Below are positions 47,041 through 54,530 of a stretch of 64,000 nt of DNA, piece by piece. Source of the stretch: Hydrogenivirga caldilitoris. GTDB taxonomy: Bacteria > Aquificota > Aquificia > Aquificales > Aquificaceae. The notes beneath the pieces are model-generated. The model did no database searches. It was not told the DNA's origin and was given only the letters and a program-made list of their open reading frames with translations. Each line of letters begins with the position of its first letter. The first letter of the stretch is position 1. Position numbers and translations under genes: made by a program. The DNA is taken from NCBI RefSeq assembly GCF_003664005.1, contig NZ_RCCJ01000001.1, positions 62,001 through 126,000 on the forward strand. Direction: 5' to 3'.

Positions 47041-48176
47041 CTCTCTCCCTCCAGGACTCTGTAAGCTTCCTCAAGCAGTATCTTCTGAGCTTTCTTAAGG
47101 TTCTTCGGTTGTCCAAAGATTATCAAGGTGTCTCCTTCCTCAACCACGGTTTCCCCTGTTACGGTAACGTCCAGGTATCCGTTGGATTTCCTTATCGCTA
47201 TTACGGTAACCTTGAGAGCCCTCCTGAGGTCTATCTCCTTTAACCTCTTCCCGATAAGGGGGGAGCCGGGTTCAACTTTAAGCTCAAGGATATCTATGTC
47301 CGTCTCCTCTCCGAAGGCTATCCTGTCAAAGAGGTCTGATATAAAGGCTGAGCCTGTATGGAATATGTAAGAGGCGAGTCGGGTAGCGAGGAGCTTGTTG
47401 GGTATCAGTGCTCTGTTTGCTCCAAGCTCTTCAAGCTTTTTGGCTGCACCGTCTGTAGGGGCGAAAGAGTATATGTAAAAGTCCGACTTGGAAGGTCTTA
47501 TAAGTCTGGCGGTCACTATAACCGCTATGTTATGGGCGTCATCTCCGAGGTTAACTATCATACCCTTGGCTTTCTTTATCCCCGCGGATTGGAGCACAGA
47601 CTTCTTGTGAGGTTCTTCTATGATGAAGTACTTTATGTTATGTTCCTGAAGGTATTTGAGAGCGGACTCGTTGCTTTCAATAACTACAAACTCAATCTTC
47701 CTCTTTTTTAGAAACTGGGCTAACCAGGCTGAAGTCTTATCGTATCCGCATATTATGTAATGACCCTCAAGCTCTTCAATTTCCCTAAGCATCTTTATTA
47801 CCCTGTAGAGCTTAATTATATCTTCCTTAAAGAACACCCTTACTATCACTGTTACCGAGCTTGTAAATACCCCTATACCCATGAGAGCTAAGAAGGAGGT
47901 GAACACTCTACCGTAAGGGGTATCACTCCCAGGTGCTATCTCTCCAAAGCCTATGGTGCCAATAGTTATTATGGTCATATAAAAAGAGTTTATGAAGTCA
48001 CCTCCCGAGAGGACCATGTAGCCGAGGGTTCCTACTGTAAGGGTTGTATGAAGCATAAGTAGGGGTACTCGGAACTCCTTCAAAACCTCTATGAGCTTTC
48101 TTTGATAAAGCTCTATAAGCTTGGGTTCTTCCTTTCTTAACCTGATTCTCTTTCTTCTCCTTTTTACGCTTGCCAT
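47037..48176 (-). CDS. Two-TM potassium channel with RCK domain
   Basis: 379 residues. Basic N terminus, two membrane helices (about 40-60 and 90-115) around a pore loop with selectivity filter TIGTIGFGE, then a RCK/TrkA-N domain (about 135-270) and TrkA-C (about 290-370, VEPGSPLIGKRLKEIDLR). The Rossmann glycine motif is degenerate (IICGYDKTS rather than GxGxxG), so nucleotide binding is doubtful. Overall MthK-like. Near-leaderless: TATAAT (48193-48188) lies 11 nt before the ATG. Confidence 0.9.
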   Translation of the reverse strand: MASVKRRRKRIRLRKEEPKLIELYQRKLIEVLKEFRVPLLMLHTTLTVGTLGYMVLSGGDFINSFYMTIITIGTIGFGEIAPGSDTPYGRVFTSFLALMGIGVFTSSVTVIVRVFFKEDIIKLYRVIKMLREIEELEGHYIICGYDKTSAWLAQFLKKRKIEFVVIESNESALKYLQEHNIKYFIIEEPHKKSVLQSAGIKKAKGMIVNLGDDAHNIAVIVTARLIRPSKSDFYIYSFAPTDGAAKKLEELGANRALIPNKLLATRLASYIFHTGSAFISDLFDRIAFGEETDIDILELKVEPGSPLIGKRLKEIDLRRALKVTVIAIRKSNGYLDVTVTGETVVEEGDTLIIFGQPKNLKKAQKILLEEAYRVLEGER

Positions 48177-48187
48177 ACTCTATAGGG

Positions 48188-48195
48188 ATTATAAT
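48188..48195. promoter_or_regulatory. Palindromic -10 shared by K+ channel and small-protein genes
   Basis: ATTATAAT gives TATAAT rightward (48190-48195, 12 nt before ATG 48208) and leftward (48193-48188, 11 nt before ATG 48176). Both predicted leaders are only about 5-6 nt. The whole intergenic gap is 31 bp. Confidence 0.5.
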
Positions 48196-48207
48196 AGTTC
48201 CTGCACT

Positions 48208-48414
48208 ATGAAGATAAATGCCATAGTCATTGATATTGAGGGAACCACATCCGAGATAACGGAAAAGCTCAATGAGGTTATTGATGCCGTGTATGAAGAG
48301 GGAGGAGAAGTGTTAGACGTTAAGGTAACCCATGCGAGAGAACATGGGATTGACGGCTTTATCGTTGTATATACGATAATTTACAGAAGTGAAAGGGAAA
48401 TCCCTGAAGAGTGA
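48208..48414 (+). CDS. Small conserved-looking protein of unknown function
   Basis: 68 residues from ATG 48208; an upstream in-frame start at 48121 would read through the promoter and the divergent gene. Alternating strands and one helix (MKINAIVIDIEG, then SEITEKLNEVIDAVYEEGGEVLDVKV, then IDGFIVVYTIIYR) suggest a compact alpha/beta fold with strands at both ends. No family recognised. It overlaps the YggU-like gene by 4 bp, so the two are translationally coupled. Confidence 0.7.
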   Translation: MKINAIVIDIEGTTSEITEKLNEVIDAVYEEGGEVLDVKVTHAREHGIDGFIVVYTIIYRSEREIPEE

Positions 48415-48632
48415 TAATAACGGTTAAGGTAAAACCTGGAGCCAGAAGGGAAGAGGTAAAGGAAATATCCAGAGACTATCTTGAGGTGCGTGTGAACGCT
48501 CCACCTGAGAAAGGAAAGGCGAACGAGCGGGTTTTAGAGCTTATAGCCAGGCACTATGGGGTGCGAAAGAGCTCTGTGAGGATACTAAAGGGAGAAAGGG
48601 CAAGGGAGAAACTCATTGAGATAGACCTCTGA
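48411..48632 (+). CDS. DUF167/YggU-family protein
   Basis: 73 residues. The characteristic VKPGARREEV, VRVNAPPEKGKANERVLELIA and later VRILKGERAREKLIEI mark the YggU/DUF167 family, a small alpha/beta fold of unknown biochemical role. GTG start overlapping the previous stop. The 3' end overlaps the phosphoesterase gene by 20 bp. Confidence 0.9.
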   Translation: MIITVKVKPGARREEVKEISRDYLEVRVNAPPEKGKANERVLELIARHYGVRKSSVRILKGERAREKLIEIDL

Positions 48633-49713
48633 GGGTGACAATAACTACGTCTGGAGGCGAAAGGAGCCGCATTGGAGGTCCCCCCGTGCCCACACCTTTA
48701 CTTACGACTATAAACTTACCCGGTGCGAGTTCCTTTATACCCCTGTCTGTCTCATAGATAAGTCTCAGAACGGTATAACCTACAAAGAATAGAACCCCTC
48801 CGTGGGTGTGTCCTGCAATAACAAGGTCAAGGTGGGGAATAGCCTCCCTTTTAACCTCTGGTCTGTGTTTTAAGAGTATTGTGTATCTTGAGGTGTCCGC
48901 ACCTTTAAGGACTTCAACCTCATCTGTGAAAACCCTGTACCCCAACTTTTCTCCATCCGGGTCATCAACTCCAGCTAAATTCAAAAGCCCTTTGACCTCA
49001 ATAATTTCCCCTCGGAGGACTTTGAACCCAGCTCTCTCAAGGAAACTTAAGGATTGCTCAAGTCCTGCGTAGTATTCGTGATTTCCTACAACGGCGAACT
49101 TACCGAGAGGAGGGTTTATGCTGGAAAGCATCTCTGCGAGCTCTTCAGAGTCTCTCATGTTCCCGTCCACCGTGTCCCCGGTTGCGACGAGTATATCGGG
49201 TCTCTCCCTCTCGTAAACCTTCCTAACCATTTCTATCTTGTCCTCCCTCATAACGGGTCCAAGATGAAGATCGGATGCGTTCATGATTTTTATCTCCACC
49301 CCTTTCGGTAGCTTTGGAGTTTCTATCACGTACCTCTCCACCTGGAGGAAGTAGGTTTCTGCATGACTGTAGGCGCTTACAAGCAAGGTCAGGAAGAGGG
49401 TTAGAAAAAAGGCTTCCCTAGGACCTGGTGAGTGGAACTTCCTGTAGAGGTCTATAAGGATACCTATAAGAAAGAAGTAGATGATGAAGCCCATCCAGAA
49501 TAGACTGAAGAAGGCAAGCGGTCTTGATAGCTCGGTTTCTCCGTTCCTATCAAGGAATCTCCATATAGCAGGAGACAGGGTTGTCAGTGCAAACAGGGTA
49601 AGGACGAAGAGCCTCTGCACCCTCACTGGTTCAAAAGCTTGACAGAGTTTCCTGTAGGCATAGTAATGGACAAGGGAATAAATAATAAAGAATACGGGTA
49701 TAAACAGACGCAT
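48613..49713 (-). CDS. Membrane-anchored metallophosphoesterase
   Basis: 366 residues. Four hydrophobic helices in the first 125 residues, then a calcineurin-like phosphoesterase domain with the five-block metal site: SDLHLGP, GDTVDGN, GNHEYY, LLKH and GHTHGG. It resembles YkuE/LpxG-like membrane phosphoesterases, so a phospholipid or UDP-lipid substrate is possible. Its ATG shares one base with the ilvD stop (TGATG), so translation is coupled. Confidence 0.88.
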   Translation of the reverse strand: MRLFIPVFFIIYSLVHYYAYRKLCQAFEPVRVQRLFVLTLFALTTLSPAIWRFLDRNGETELSRPLAFFSLFWMGFIIYFFLIGILIDLYRKFHSPGPREAFFLTLFLTLLVSAYSHAETYFLQVERYVIETPKLPKGVEIKIMNASDLHLGPVMREDKIEMVRKVYERERPDILVATGDTVDGNMRDSEELAEMLSSINPPLGKFAVVGNHEYYAGLEQSLSFLERAGFKVLRGEIIEVKGLLNLAGVDDPDGEKLGYRVFTDEVEVLKGADTSRYTILLKHRPEVKREAIPHLDLVIAGHTHGGVLFFVGYTVLRLIYETDRGIKELAPGKFIVVSKGVGTGGPPMRLLSPPDVVIVTLRGLSQ

Positions 49714-51383
49714 CAGGCTTGGAGGATAGCTCCTTTAGAAGCGTTGGTAACGAGTTTTGCGTACCTCCTCAGCCAAGAGCTGGGAATCTCCTTCTGTTTA
49801 GGTTTAAAGTTCTCAAGCCTCTTCTTTAGTTCCTCTTCGGATATGAGGAGCTCAAGCCTTCTATTGGGAATATCTAAGAGTATCTCGTCACCATCCTGGA
49901 CTATACCTATGGGTCCCCCTTCGGCTGCTTCTGGGGAAACGTGTCCTATGCAAGCTCCCCTCGTTCCTCCGGAGAACCTCCCGTCCGTTATAAGAGCCAC
50001 CTTGTCGCCGAGACCCATACCCACTATCGCCGAGGTGGGTGATAGCATCTCCCTCATGCCGGGTCCGCCTTTGGGTCCCTCGTACCTTATAACCACAACG
50101 TGTCCGGGCTTCACCTTCCCTCCCAATATTCCTTCTATAGCCTCCTCTTCCGAGTCAAAGCATATAGCTTTTCCTTTGAACCTCAGCATGCTCTCCACAA
50201 CCCCTGCCGTCTTCACCACCGAGCCTTCGGGAGCGAGGTTGCCGAAGAGTATGGCTATACCTCCGTCCTCGGAGTACGGGTTGTCTATGGGTCTTACCAC
50301 CTCTCCGTCCGCGTCCTTTGCCTCCTCTGCTATCTCCCTCAAGGTCTTTCCGCTCACCGTGAGCCTGTCAAGGTGCAGGAGTCCTTCCCTCTTGGAGAGT
50401 TCCCTTATTATGGTCGGTATTCCGCCAACCCTGTCTAAGTCCTCAATGTGATAATGGGAGGCGGGAGCTATCTTACATACAGTTGGAGTTCTCTTGGATA
50501 TCTCGTTTATCTTGGCAAGGTCGTACTCTATCCCCGCTTCCCTCGCTATGGCAAGAAGGTGAAGTATGGTGTTGGAAGAGCCACCCATCGCGATATCAAC
50601 GGTAAAGGCATCGTCTATAGCCTCCTCGGTGAGTATATCCCTCGCCTTTATGTCTTTCTCCAAGAGTTCCATTATCTTCCTCGCAGCTTCCCTCGCGAGG
50701 AGTTCCCTTCTGGGGTCTATCGCCAGTATGGTTCCATTTCCCGGCAGGGCTAAGCCTAAGACCTCCGTTAAACAGTTCATGGAGTTCGCCGTGAACATCC
50801 CCGCACAGCTCCCGCAGGTGGGACAGGCGTTCTGCTCTATAACCTTAAGTTCCTTTTCGGTTATCTGACCGCTCTTGAGCTGCCCTATCCCCTCAAAAAC
50901 CGAGATAAGGTCTATCTTCTTACCCTCATGCTCTCCGGCTAACATAGGTCCCCCACTTATGAAGATGGTAGGAACGTTCACCCTCATGGCTCCCATAAGC
51001 ATTCCTGGGACTATCTTGTCGCAGTTGGGTATGCATATAAGAGCATCCAGCTGGTGGGCGTTTACCACCGTCTCTATGGAGTCGGCTATCAGCTCACGGG
51101 AAGGGAGGGAGTAGTGCATCCCGTAGTGTCCCATGGCTATGCCGTCGTCCACCCCTATCACGTTGAACTCTATGGGGACACCTCCAGCTTTCCTTACCTC
51201 CTCCTTTATGGGTTCTACGAACTCCCTCAGATGGACATGCCCTGGGATTATGTCTATGTAAGAGTTTGCTATACCTATTAGAGGTTTGTCAAAGTCCTCC
51301 TCCGAGAGACCGCAGGCTCTCAGAAGCGCCCTGTGGGGTGCTCTCTCTGTTCCCTTCTTTATAACATCGCTCCTGTATCCCAT
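49713..51383 (-). CDS. ilvD: Dihydroxyacid dehydratase
   Basis: Fe-S enzyme of branched-chain amino acid synthesis, 556 residues. Cluster cysteines in [10 protein letters not shown] and [38 protein letters not shown] near the C terminus. Strong GGAGGT. It is the first gene of a two-gene leftward operon with the phosphoesterase, an association whose meaning is not evident. Confidence 0.97.
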   Translation of the reverse strand: MGYRSDVIKKGTERAPHRALLRACGLSEEDFDKPLIGIANSYIDIIPGHVHLREFVEPIKEEVRKAGGVPIEFNVIGVDDGIAMGHYGMHYSLPSRELIADSIETVVNAHQLDALICIPNCDKIVPGMLMGAMRVNVPTIFISGGPMLAGEHEGKKIDLISVFEGIGQLKSGQITEKELKVIEQNACPTCGSCAGMFTANSMNCLTEVLGLALPGNGTILAIDPRRELLAREAARKIMELLEKDIKARDILTEEAIDDAFTVDIAMGGSSNTILHLLAIAREAGIEYDLAKINEISKRTPTVCKIAPASHYHIEDLDRVGGIPTIIRELSKREGLLHLDRLTVSGKTLREIAEEAKDADGEVVRPIDNPYSEDGGIAILFGNLAPEGSVVKTAGVVESMLRFKGKAICFDSEEEAIEGILGGKVKPGHVVVIRYEGPKGGPGMREMLSPTSAIVGMGLGDKVALITDGRFSGGTRGACIGHVSPEAAEGGPIGIVQDGDEILLDIPNRRLELLISEEELKKRLENFKPKQKEIPSSWLRRYAKLVTNASKGAILQA

Positions 51384-51397
51384 ATCTTACCTCCGAG

Positions 51398-51416
51398 TTT
51401 TAAATATATAAAATTA
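51398..51416. promoter_or_regulatory. AT-rich promoter region between ilvD and diguanylate cyclase gene
   Basis: The 60-bp divergent gap holds TTTTAAATATATAAAATTA, giving -10-like hexamers on both strands. Unlike the leaderless genes, both flanking genes have good Shine-Dalgarno sites (GGAGGT for ilvD, GGAGG for the cyclase). Confidence 0.35.
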
Positions 51417-51443
51417 AAGGGTAAAGGGTGCGGAGGAAACTTT

Positions 51444-52424
51444 ATGTTACCAGACATACTTCTCAGACATAGGGAGAGGTTTGTATACATATACACAATA
51501 ACGGGGGTAGTTGCACTTATCCTTTTCGGAGTTCTTCCCCATACCTTTGCAGGTCATACCGCCTACGCTCTCTTTGAAGGTACTGTCGCCCTTCTCCTCG
51601 CTCTGAACGTTGTAGCCTACAGGTGGCACAGGAACTACCTGATTCTTTCCAACTTCGCCCACTTTCTCATAATGCTGACCTTTGTTTTCCTGATAGTTAC
51701 AGGAGGTTATAGGGGAACGGGTATATACTGGTGTTACGCCTATCCGCTCTTATCCTTCTTCCTTACCTCCAAGAGGGAAATCATTTTCTGGAATGTTGCC
51801 TTTTTGCTTTCCTGCCTGGGTTTGTACCTGCTCAAACCCGATATGTTCTACTATGACTTTATCACCCTCAGACAGGCTTTAGGTGCTTACGTTGCGGTCT
51901 TTATATTAGCTTTCGCTTACAATACCGTTATCTCTGACCTAATCGGTGTTCTGAGTGAGAGAGCTTCTGTGGACGCTCTCACAGGACTTTACAGCAGATA
52001 CTTCTTTCTGGAGAGTTTATCAAAGGCTATATCCCAGCTGGAGAGAGGAAAGGATGTTAGGCATACCATTGTGTACCTTGACCTTGACAATTTTAAGAGG
52101 GTAAACGACACCCACGGACACCATGTTGGAGATGAGGTTCTAAGACACATAGCCGACCTGCTAAGGAACTACTTCAGGAGGGCAGATATAGTGGCACGCT
52201 TTGGAGGGGATGAGTTCATGATATTAGCCCACAACGGGGCAAGGGAGGGTATAGAAGAGAGGTTGAAGGCTTTGAGAAAGGAAATAGAGAACAGGTTCAA
52301 AGATTACGGACTATCCCTGAGCTACGGGATAGTCCAGATACCCGAAGACGGAACAGATGCAGACCGGCTCATAAGGGAAGCGGATAAACGTATGTATGAG
52401 ATGAAGGTAAAGAACAAGCGTTAG
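51444..52424 (+). CDS. Membrane-bound diguanylate cyclase
   Basis: 326 residues from ATG 51444, picked because GGAGG lies 8 nt upstream; the 37 preceding in-frame codons run into the ilvD region and lack a site. About six membrane helices (residues about 15-175) form a sensor module, followed by a GGDEF domain with intact ARFGGDEF and an RxxD inhibitory I-site (RRAD) five residues before it. Predicted to make c-di-GMP in response to a membrane or small-molecule signal, which may affect motility or attachment. Confidence 0.93.
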   Translation: MLPDILLRHRERFVYIYTITGVVALILFGVLPHTFAGHTAYALFEGTVALLLALNVVAYRWHRNYLILSNFAHFLIMLTFVFLIVTGGYRGTGIYWCYAYPLLSFFLTSKREIIFWNVAFLLSCLGLYLLKPDMFYYDFITLRQALGAYVAVFILAFAYNTVISDLIGVLSERASVDALTGLYSRYFFLESLSKAISQLERGKDVRHTIVYLDLDNFKRVNDTHGHHVGDEVLRHIADLLRNYFRRADIVARFGGDEFMILAHNGAREGIEERLKALRKEIENRFKDYGLSLSYGIVQIPEDGTDADRLIREADKRMYEMKVKNKR

Positions 52425-52428
52425 TTTT

Positions 52429-52775
52429 TGGTGGAGGCGGCGGGAATCGAACCCGCGTCCGAGGACGATGACCCGGTCCGGGGCTCTACAGGCTTAGCCC
52501 GTGTTTGGTTCTGCCCTCAGGTTGCCCACGGGCAGGCTTCCCGAGGGGAGCACGGGTACTTTCTCGGAAGCTCCTCACCGTGCATTGGAGCTTCCCAGCC
52601 TCTGTTCTCTGACGCCTTCAGGTCAGCCAGAGGCGAACCTCCCTGAGGCGCGCTGCCTTTTTAATTAGGCAGCGAGAGCGACTTCAGCTTCGGGAAGTGT
52701 TGTGAATGGCTGTTAAGGTTGCCAACCTGCCTGCTCCCCGGGGACCATCAGACCCCGTCGAAACCTGTCGCCCCC
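52429..52775 (-). ncRNA. ssrA: tmRNA
   Basis: 347-nt transfer-messenger RNA that rescues stalled ribosomes. The 5' GGGGGCG pairs with the 3' CGCCTCC; TTTCGACGGGG follows the 5' stem; the 3' end has GGACGCGGGTTCGATTCCCGCC (T arm) and an encoded CCA at 52431-52429. The tag reading frame ends PEAEVALAA then TAA-TTAA (stop at 52667-52665). By alignment with the usual position before CCC-GAA-GCT, the resume codon would be CTT (52697-52695), giving LPEAEVALAA, where most tmRNAs use a GCN codon. Its 3' end lies 4 bp from the convergent cyclase gene. Confidence 0.95.
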
Positions 52776-52807
52776 TTAGCTGAGCCAATATTTCAATTTA
52801 AACTTTT

Positions 52808-53929
52808 TTAATAGCAGGTCAAGGACTTAAGAGTGTTCACAAGCTCTGCTATGTCTTCTTCCTTGTATCTAAGGCTTACCGTTAGCCTCAGCCTTGCTTT
52901 ACCCTTTGGAACTGTAGGATACCTTATCGCCTGTAAAAATATCCCCCTCTTTCTCAACTCTGAAGACATCTCCAGGGCTTTCGCCTCGCTCCCAACTATT
53001 ATAGGGATTATGGGCGTGTTATGGAATTTAACCTCAACGGGAAGCTCCTTAAGCCTATCGTAGATACCTTTGGAAAGTATCCTCAAGTTTGAAACGATTT
53101 CTGGGTTCTTCTCAATCAGTTCAACGCTCTTTATCGCTCCTGCGCATAGAGAAGGTGGCAACGATGTGGTAAATATGAGACTCCTCGCTCTATTCAGGAT
53201 AAGCTCTATGAGAGCCTTACTACCACATACGAAAGCCCCGTAACTTCCTAAAGCCTTTGATAGTGTTCCCATAACAACTACGTTCTCTCTCCACTCAAGT
53301 CCAAACTCCTTTAAACTTCCCCTTCCATCTCCTATAGTCCCTGTGGCGTGAGCATCGTCTATGTATAGCATGCAGTCGTACCTGTAAGAGAGTTCATACA
53401 GGGTTTTCAGATCTGCTACGTCCCCGTCCATGCTGAATACGCTGTCCGTGACTATGAGAGCTTTTCTGTACCTTTTCCTTTCTGCTTTTAGTATCTCCCC
53501 TAGGTGTTCATAATCCCTGTGTCTGAAGATTCTCTTCTCAGCCTTGGAGAACCTGCACCCGTCTATGAGTGATGCATGGTTTAACTCATCACTCAGTATT
53601 AAGTCCCCCTCCTCTGCCAGAACCGGTATAGTTCCAACGTTTGCGAGATATCCAGAGCCGAAGAGTACACAGGCAGGAGTTCCTTTGAACCTTGCCAGTT
53701 TGTCCTCTAAGGTCTTATGGTATGTGGTATATCCCGATACAAGCTGTGAAGCACCAGAGCCAAGCCCGTACTCTTTTAAAGCTTTTTCAGAAGCTCTTAT
53801 CACCTCTGGGTGATCCCTAAGAGCAAGGTAATCGTTTGAGCAAAAATCTTTTAACCCCTCTCTTAGAACCCTTTCCCTGTAAAGGCTTCTTTCCCTTATC
53901 TTCTCCAACTCAAATTTTACCCACTCCAT
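52808..53929 (-). CDS. bioF: 8-amino-7-oxononanoate synthase (BioF) or related alpha-oxoamine synthase
   Basis: PLP enzyme of 373 residues condensing an acyl-CoA/ACP with an amino acid, the pimeloyl plus alanine step of biotin synthesis. Motifs: FCSNDYLAL, GLGSGASQLVSGYTTYH, DELNHASLIDG, DDAHATGTIG, and the PLP Lys in GTLSKALGSYGAF. ATG 53929 is chosen; a GTG immediately before it is equally possible. No other biotin gene is adjacent, so 2-amino-3-ketobutyrate ligase is an alternative, though the length and motifs favour BioF. Confidence 0.85.
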   Translation of the reverse strand: MEWVKFELEKIRERSLYRERVLREGLKDFCSNDYLALRDHPEVIRASEKALKEYGLGSGASQLVSGYTTYHKTLEDKLARFKGTPACVLFGSGYLANVGTIPVLAEEGDLILSDELNHASLIDGCRFSKAEKRIFRHRDYEHLGEILKAERKRYRKALIVTDSVFSMDGDVADLKTLYELSYRYDCMLYIDDAHATGTIGDGRGSLKEFGLEWRENVVVMGTLSKALGSYGAFVCGSKALIELILNRARSLIFTTSLPPSLCAGAIKSVELIEKNPEIVSNLRILSKGIYDRLKELPVEVKFHNTPIIPIIVGSEAKALEMSSELRKRGIFLQAIRYPTVPKGKARLRLTVSLRYKEEDIAELVNTLKSLTCY

Positions 53930-53948
53930 CACAACCTGAATTTAGGGA

Positions 53949-53954
53949 TAAATT
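53949..53954 (+). promoter_or_regulatory. Possible -10 for near-leaderless TPR gene
   Basis: TAAATT, 8 nt before ATG 53963, within AT-rich TAAATTATTAAAC. No Shine-Dalgarno is present, predicting a leader of about 2 nt. Confidence 0.35.
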
Positions 53955-53962
53955 ATTAAACT

Positions 53963-54205
53963 ATGCTCGGAAAGAACTATAGGGGTGTTTTTAGTAAAAT
54001 GGGTGAAGGATTGCTGGAGAGGTACATAGAAGACTTGAAAAAGGAGCTTGAATCAAAGCCTGAAGACCCTGAACTGCTCTTTAAGTTAGGTGTAGCCTAC
54101 GTTAGAATTGGAAAAACCGACAGTGCAAGAGAGGTTTACAAGAAGCTGAAGGGTATAGACAAGAGTAAGGCTAAGGAACTCCTTGACACGATCTACGAAG
54201 TATGA
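53963..54205 (+). CDS. Small TPR-like protein
   Basis: 80 residues. Residues about 38-72 form one good TPR unit (DPELLFKLGVAYVRIGKTDSAREVYKKLKGID), with a partial unit or capping helix after it. No signal peptide. Too small for a full superhelix, so it may dimerise or act as an adaptor. It precedes rpsO by 51 bp, but rpsO has its own -10 candidate. Function unknown. Confidence 0.65.
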   Translation: MLGKNYRGVFSKMGEGLLERYIEDLKKELESKPEDPELLFKLGVAYVRIGKTDSAREVYKKLKGIDKSKAKELLDTIYEV

Positions 54206-54214
54206 AATTGATGC

Positions 54215-54220
54215 TATAAT
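54215..54220 (+). promoter_or_regulatory. -10 candidate of rpsO-pnp-dut operon
   Basis: TATAAT with a leader of about 30 nt before ATG 54257, containing AAAGGAGG. No matching -35 at 17 bp is seen; a TTGACA at 54183 is too distant (26 bp). Confidence 0.45.
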
Positions 54221-54256
54221 AAAAAATTGCACATTTTGATAAAGGAGGTCTGCATA

Positions 54257-54529
54257 ATGCCCCTTTCCAAGGAGAAGAAGCAGGAGCTGATAAAGGGATA
54301 TCAGAGGCATGAAGGAGACACAGGTTCTCCCGAGGTTCAGATAGCTATACTTACCGAGAGGATAAACAAGTTAACCGAGCATATGAAGAAACATAAGAAG
54401 GACGTTCACTCAAGGAGAGGACTTATAGCGATGGTTAATAAGAGAAGGAAGCTCCTTGAGTATCTTAGGGATACAGATTACCAGAGATACCTTGATATAT
54501 CCAAGAAACTTGGACTTCAGGTAAAGTGA
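54257..54529 (+). CDS. rpsO: Ribosomal protein S15
   Basis: 90 residues, normal length, binding 16S rRNA in the small subunit platform. Conserved [19 protein letters not shown] and [20 protein letters not shown] 54257 follows AAAGGAGG; an in-frame start 30 bp earlier has no such site. rpsO-pnp order is the common bacterial arrangement. In E. coli PNPase and S15 regulate this transcript; no such element can be shown here. Confidence 0.97.
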   Translation: MPLSKEKKQELIKGYQRHEGDTGSPEVQIAILTERINKLTEHMKKHKKDVHSRRGLIAMVNKRRKLLEYLRDTDYQRYLDISKKLGLQVK

Positions 54530-54530
54530 G

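Noticed and set aside
48121-48207. N-terminal extension of the small protein at 48208 with a hydrophobic start
   Set aside because: The extra 29 codons are the antisense of the potassium channel gene's start plus its promoter, with no ribosome-binding site.
52428-52646. Plus-strand 72-residue ORF starting MVEAAGIEPASEDD
   Set aside because: It is the antisense of the tmRNA 3' region. Reading frames of this type (VEAAGIEPAS) arise from tRNA-like T arms and are well-known false proteins.
54183-54220. TTGACA plus TATAAT as a consensus promoter for rpsO
   Set aside because: The spacing is 26 bp, far from the 16-18 bp a sigma-70-type promoter needs, so only the -10 was kept.
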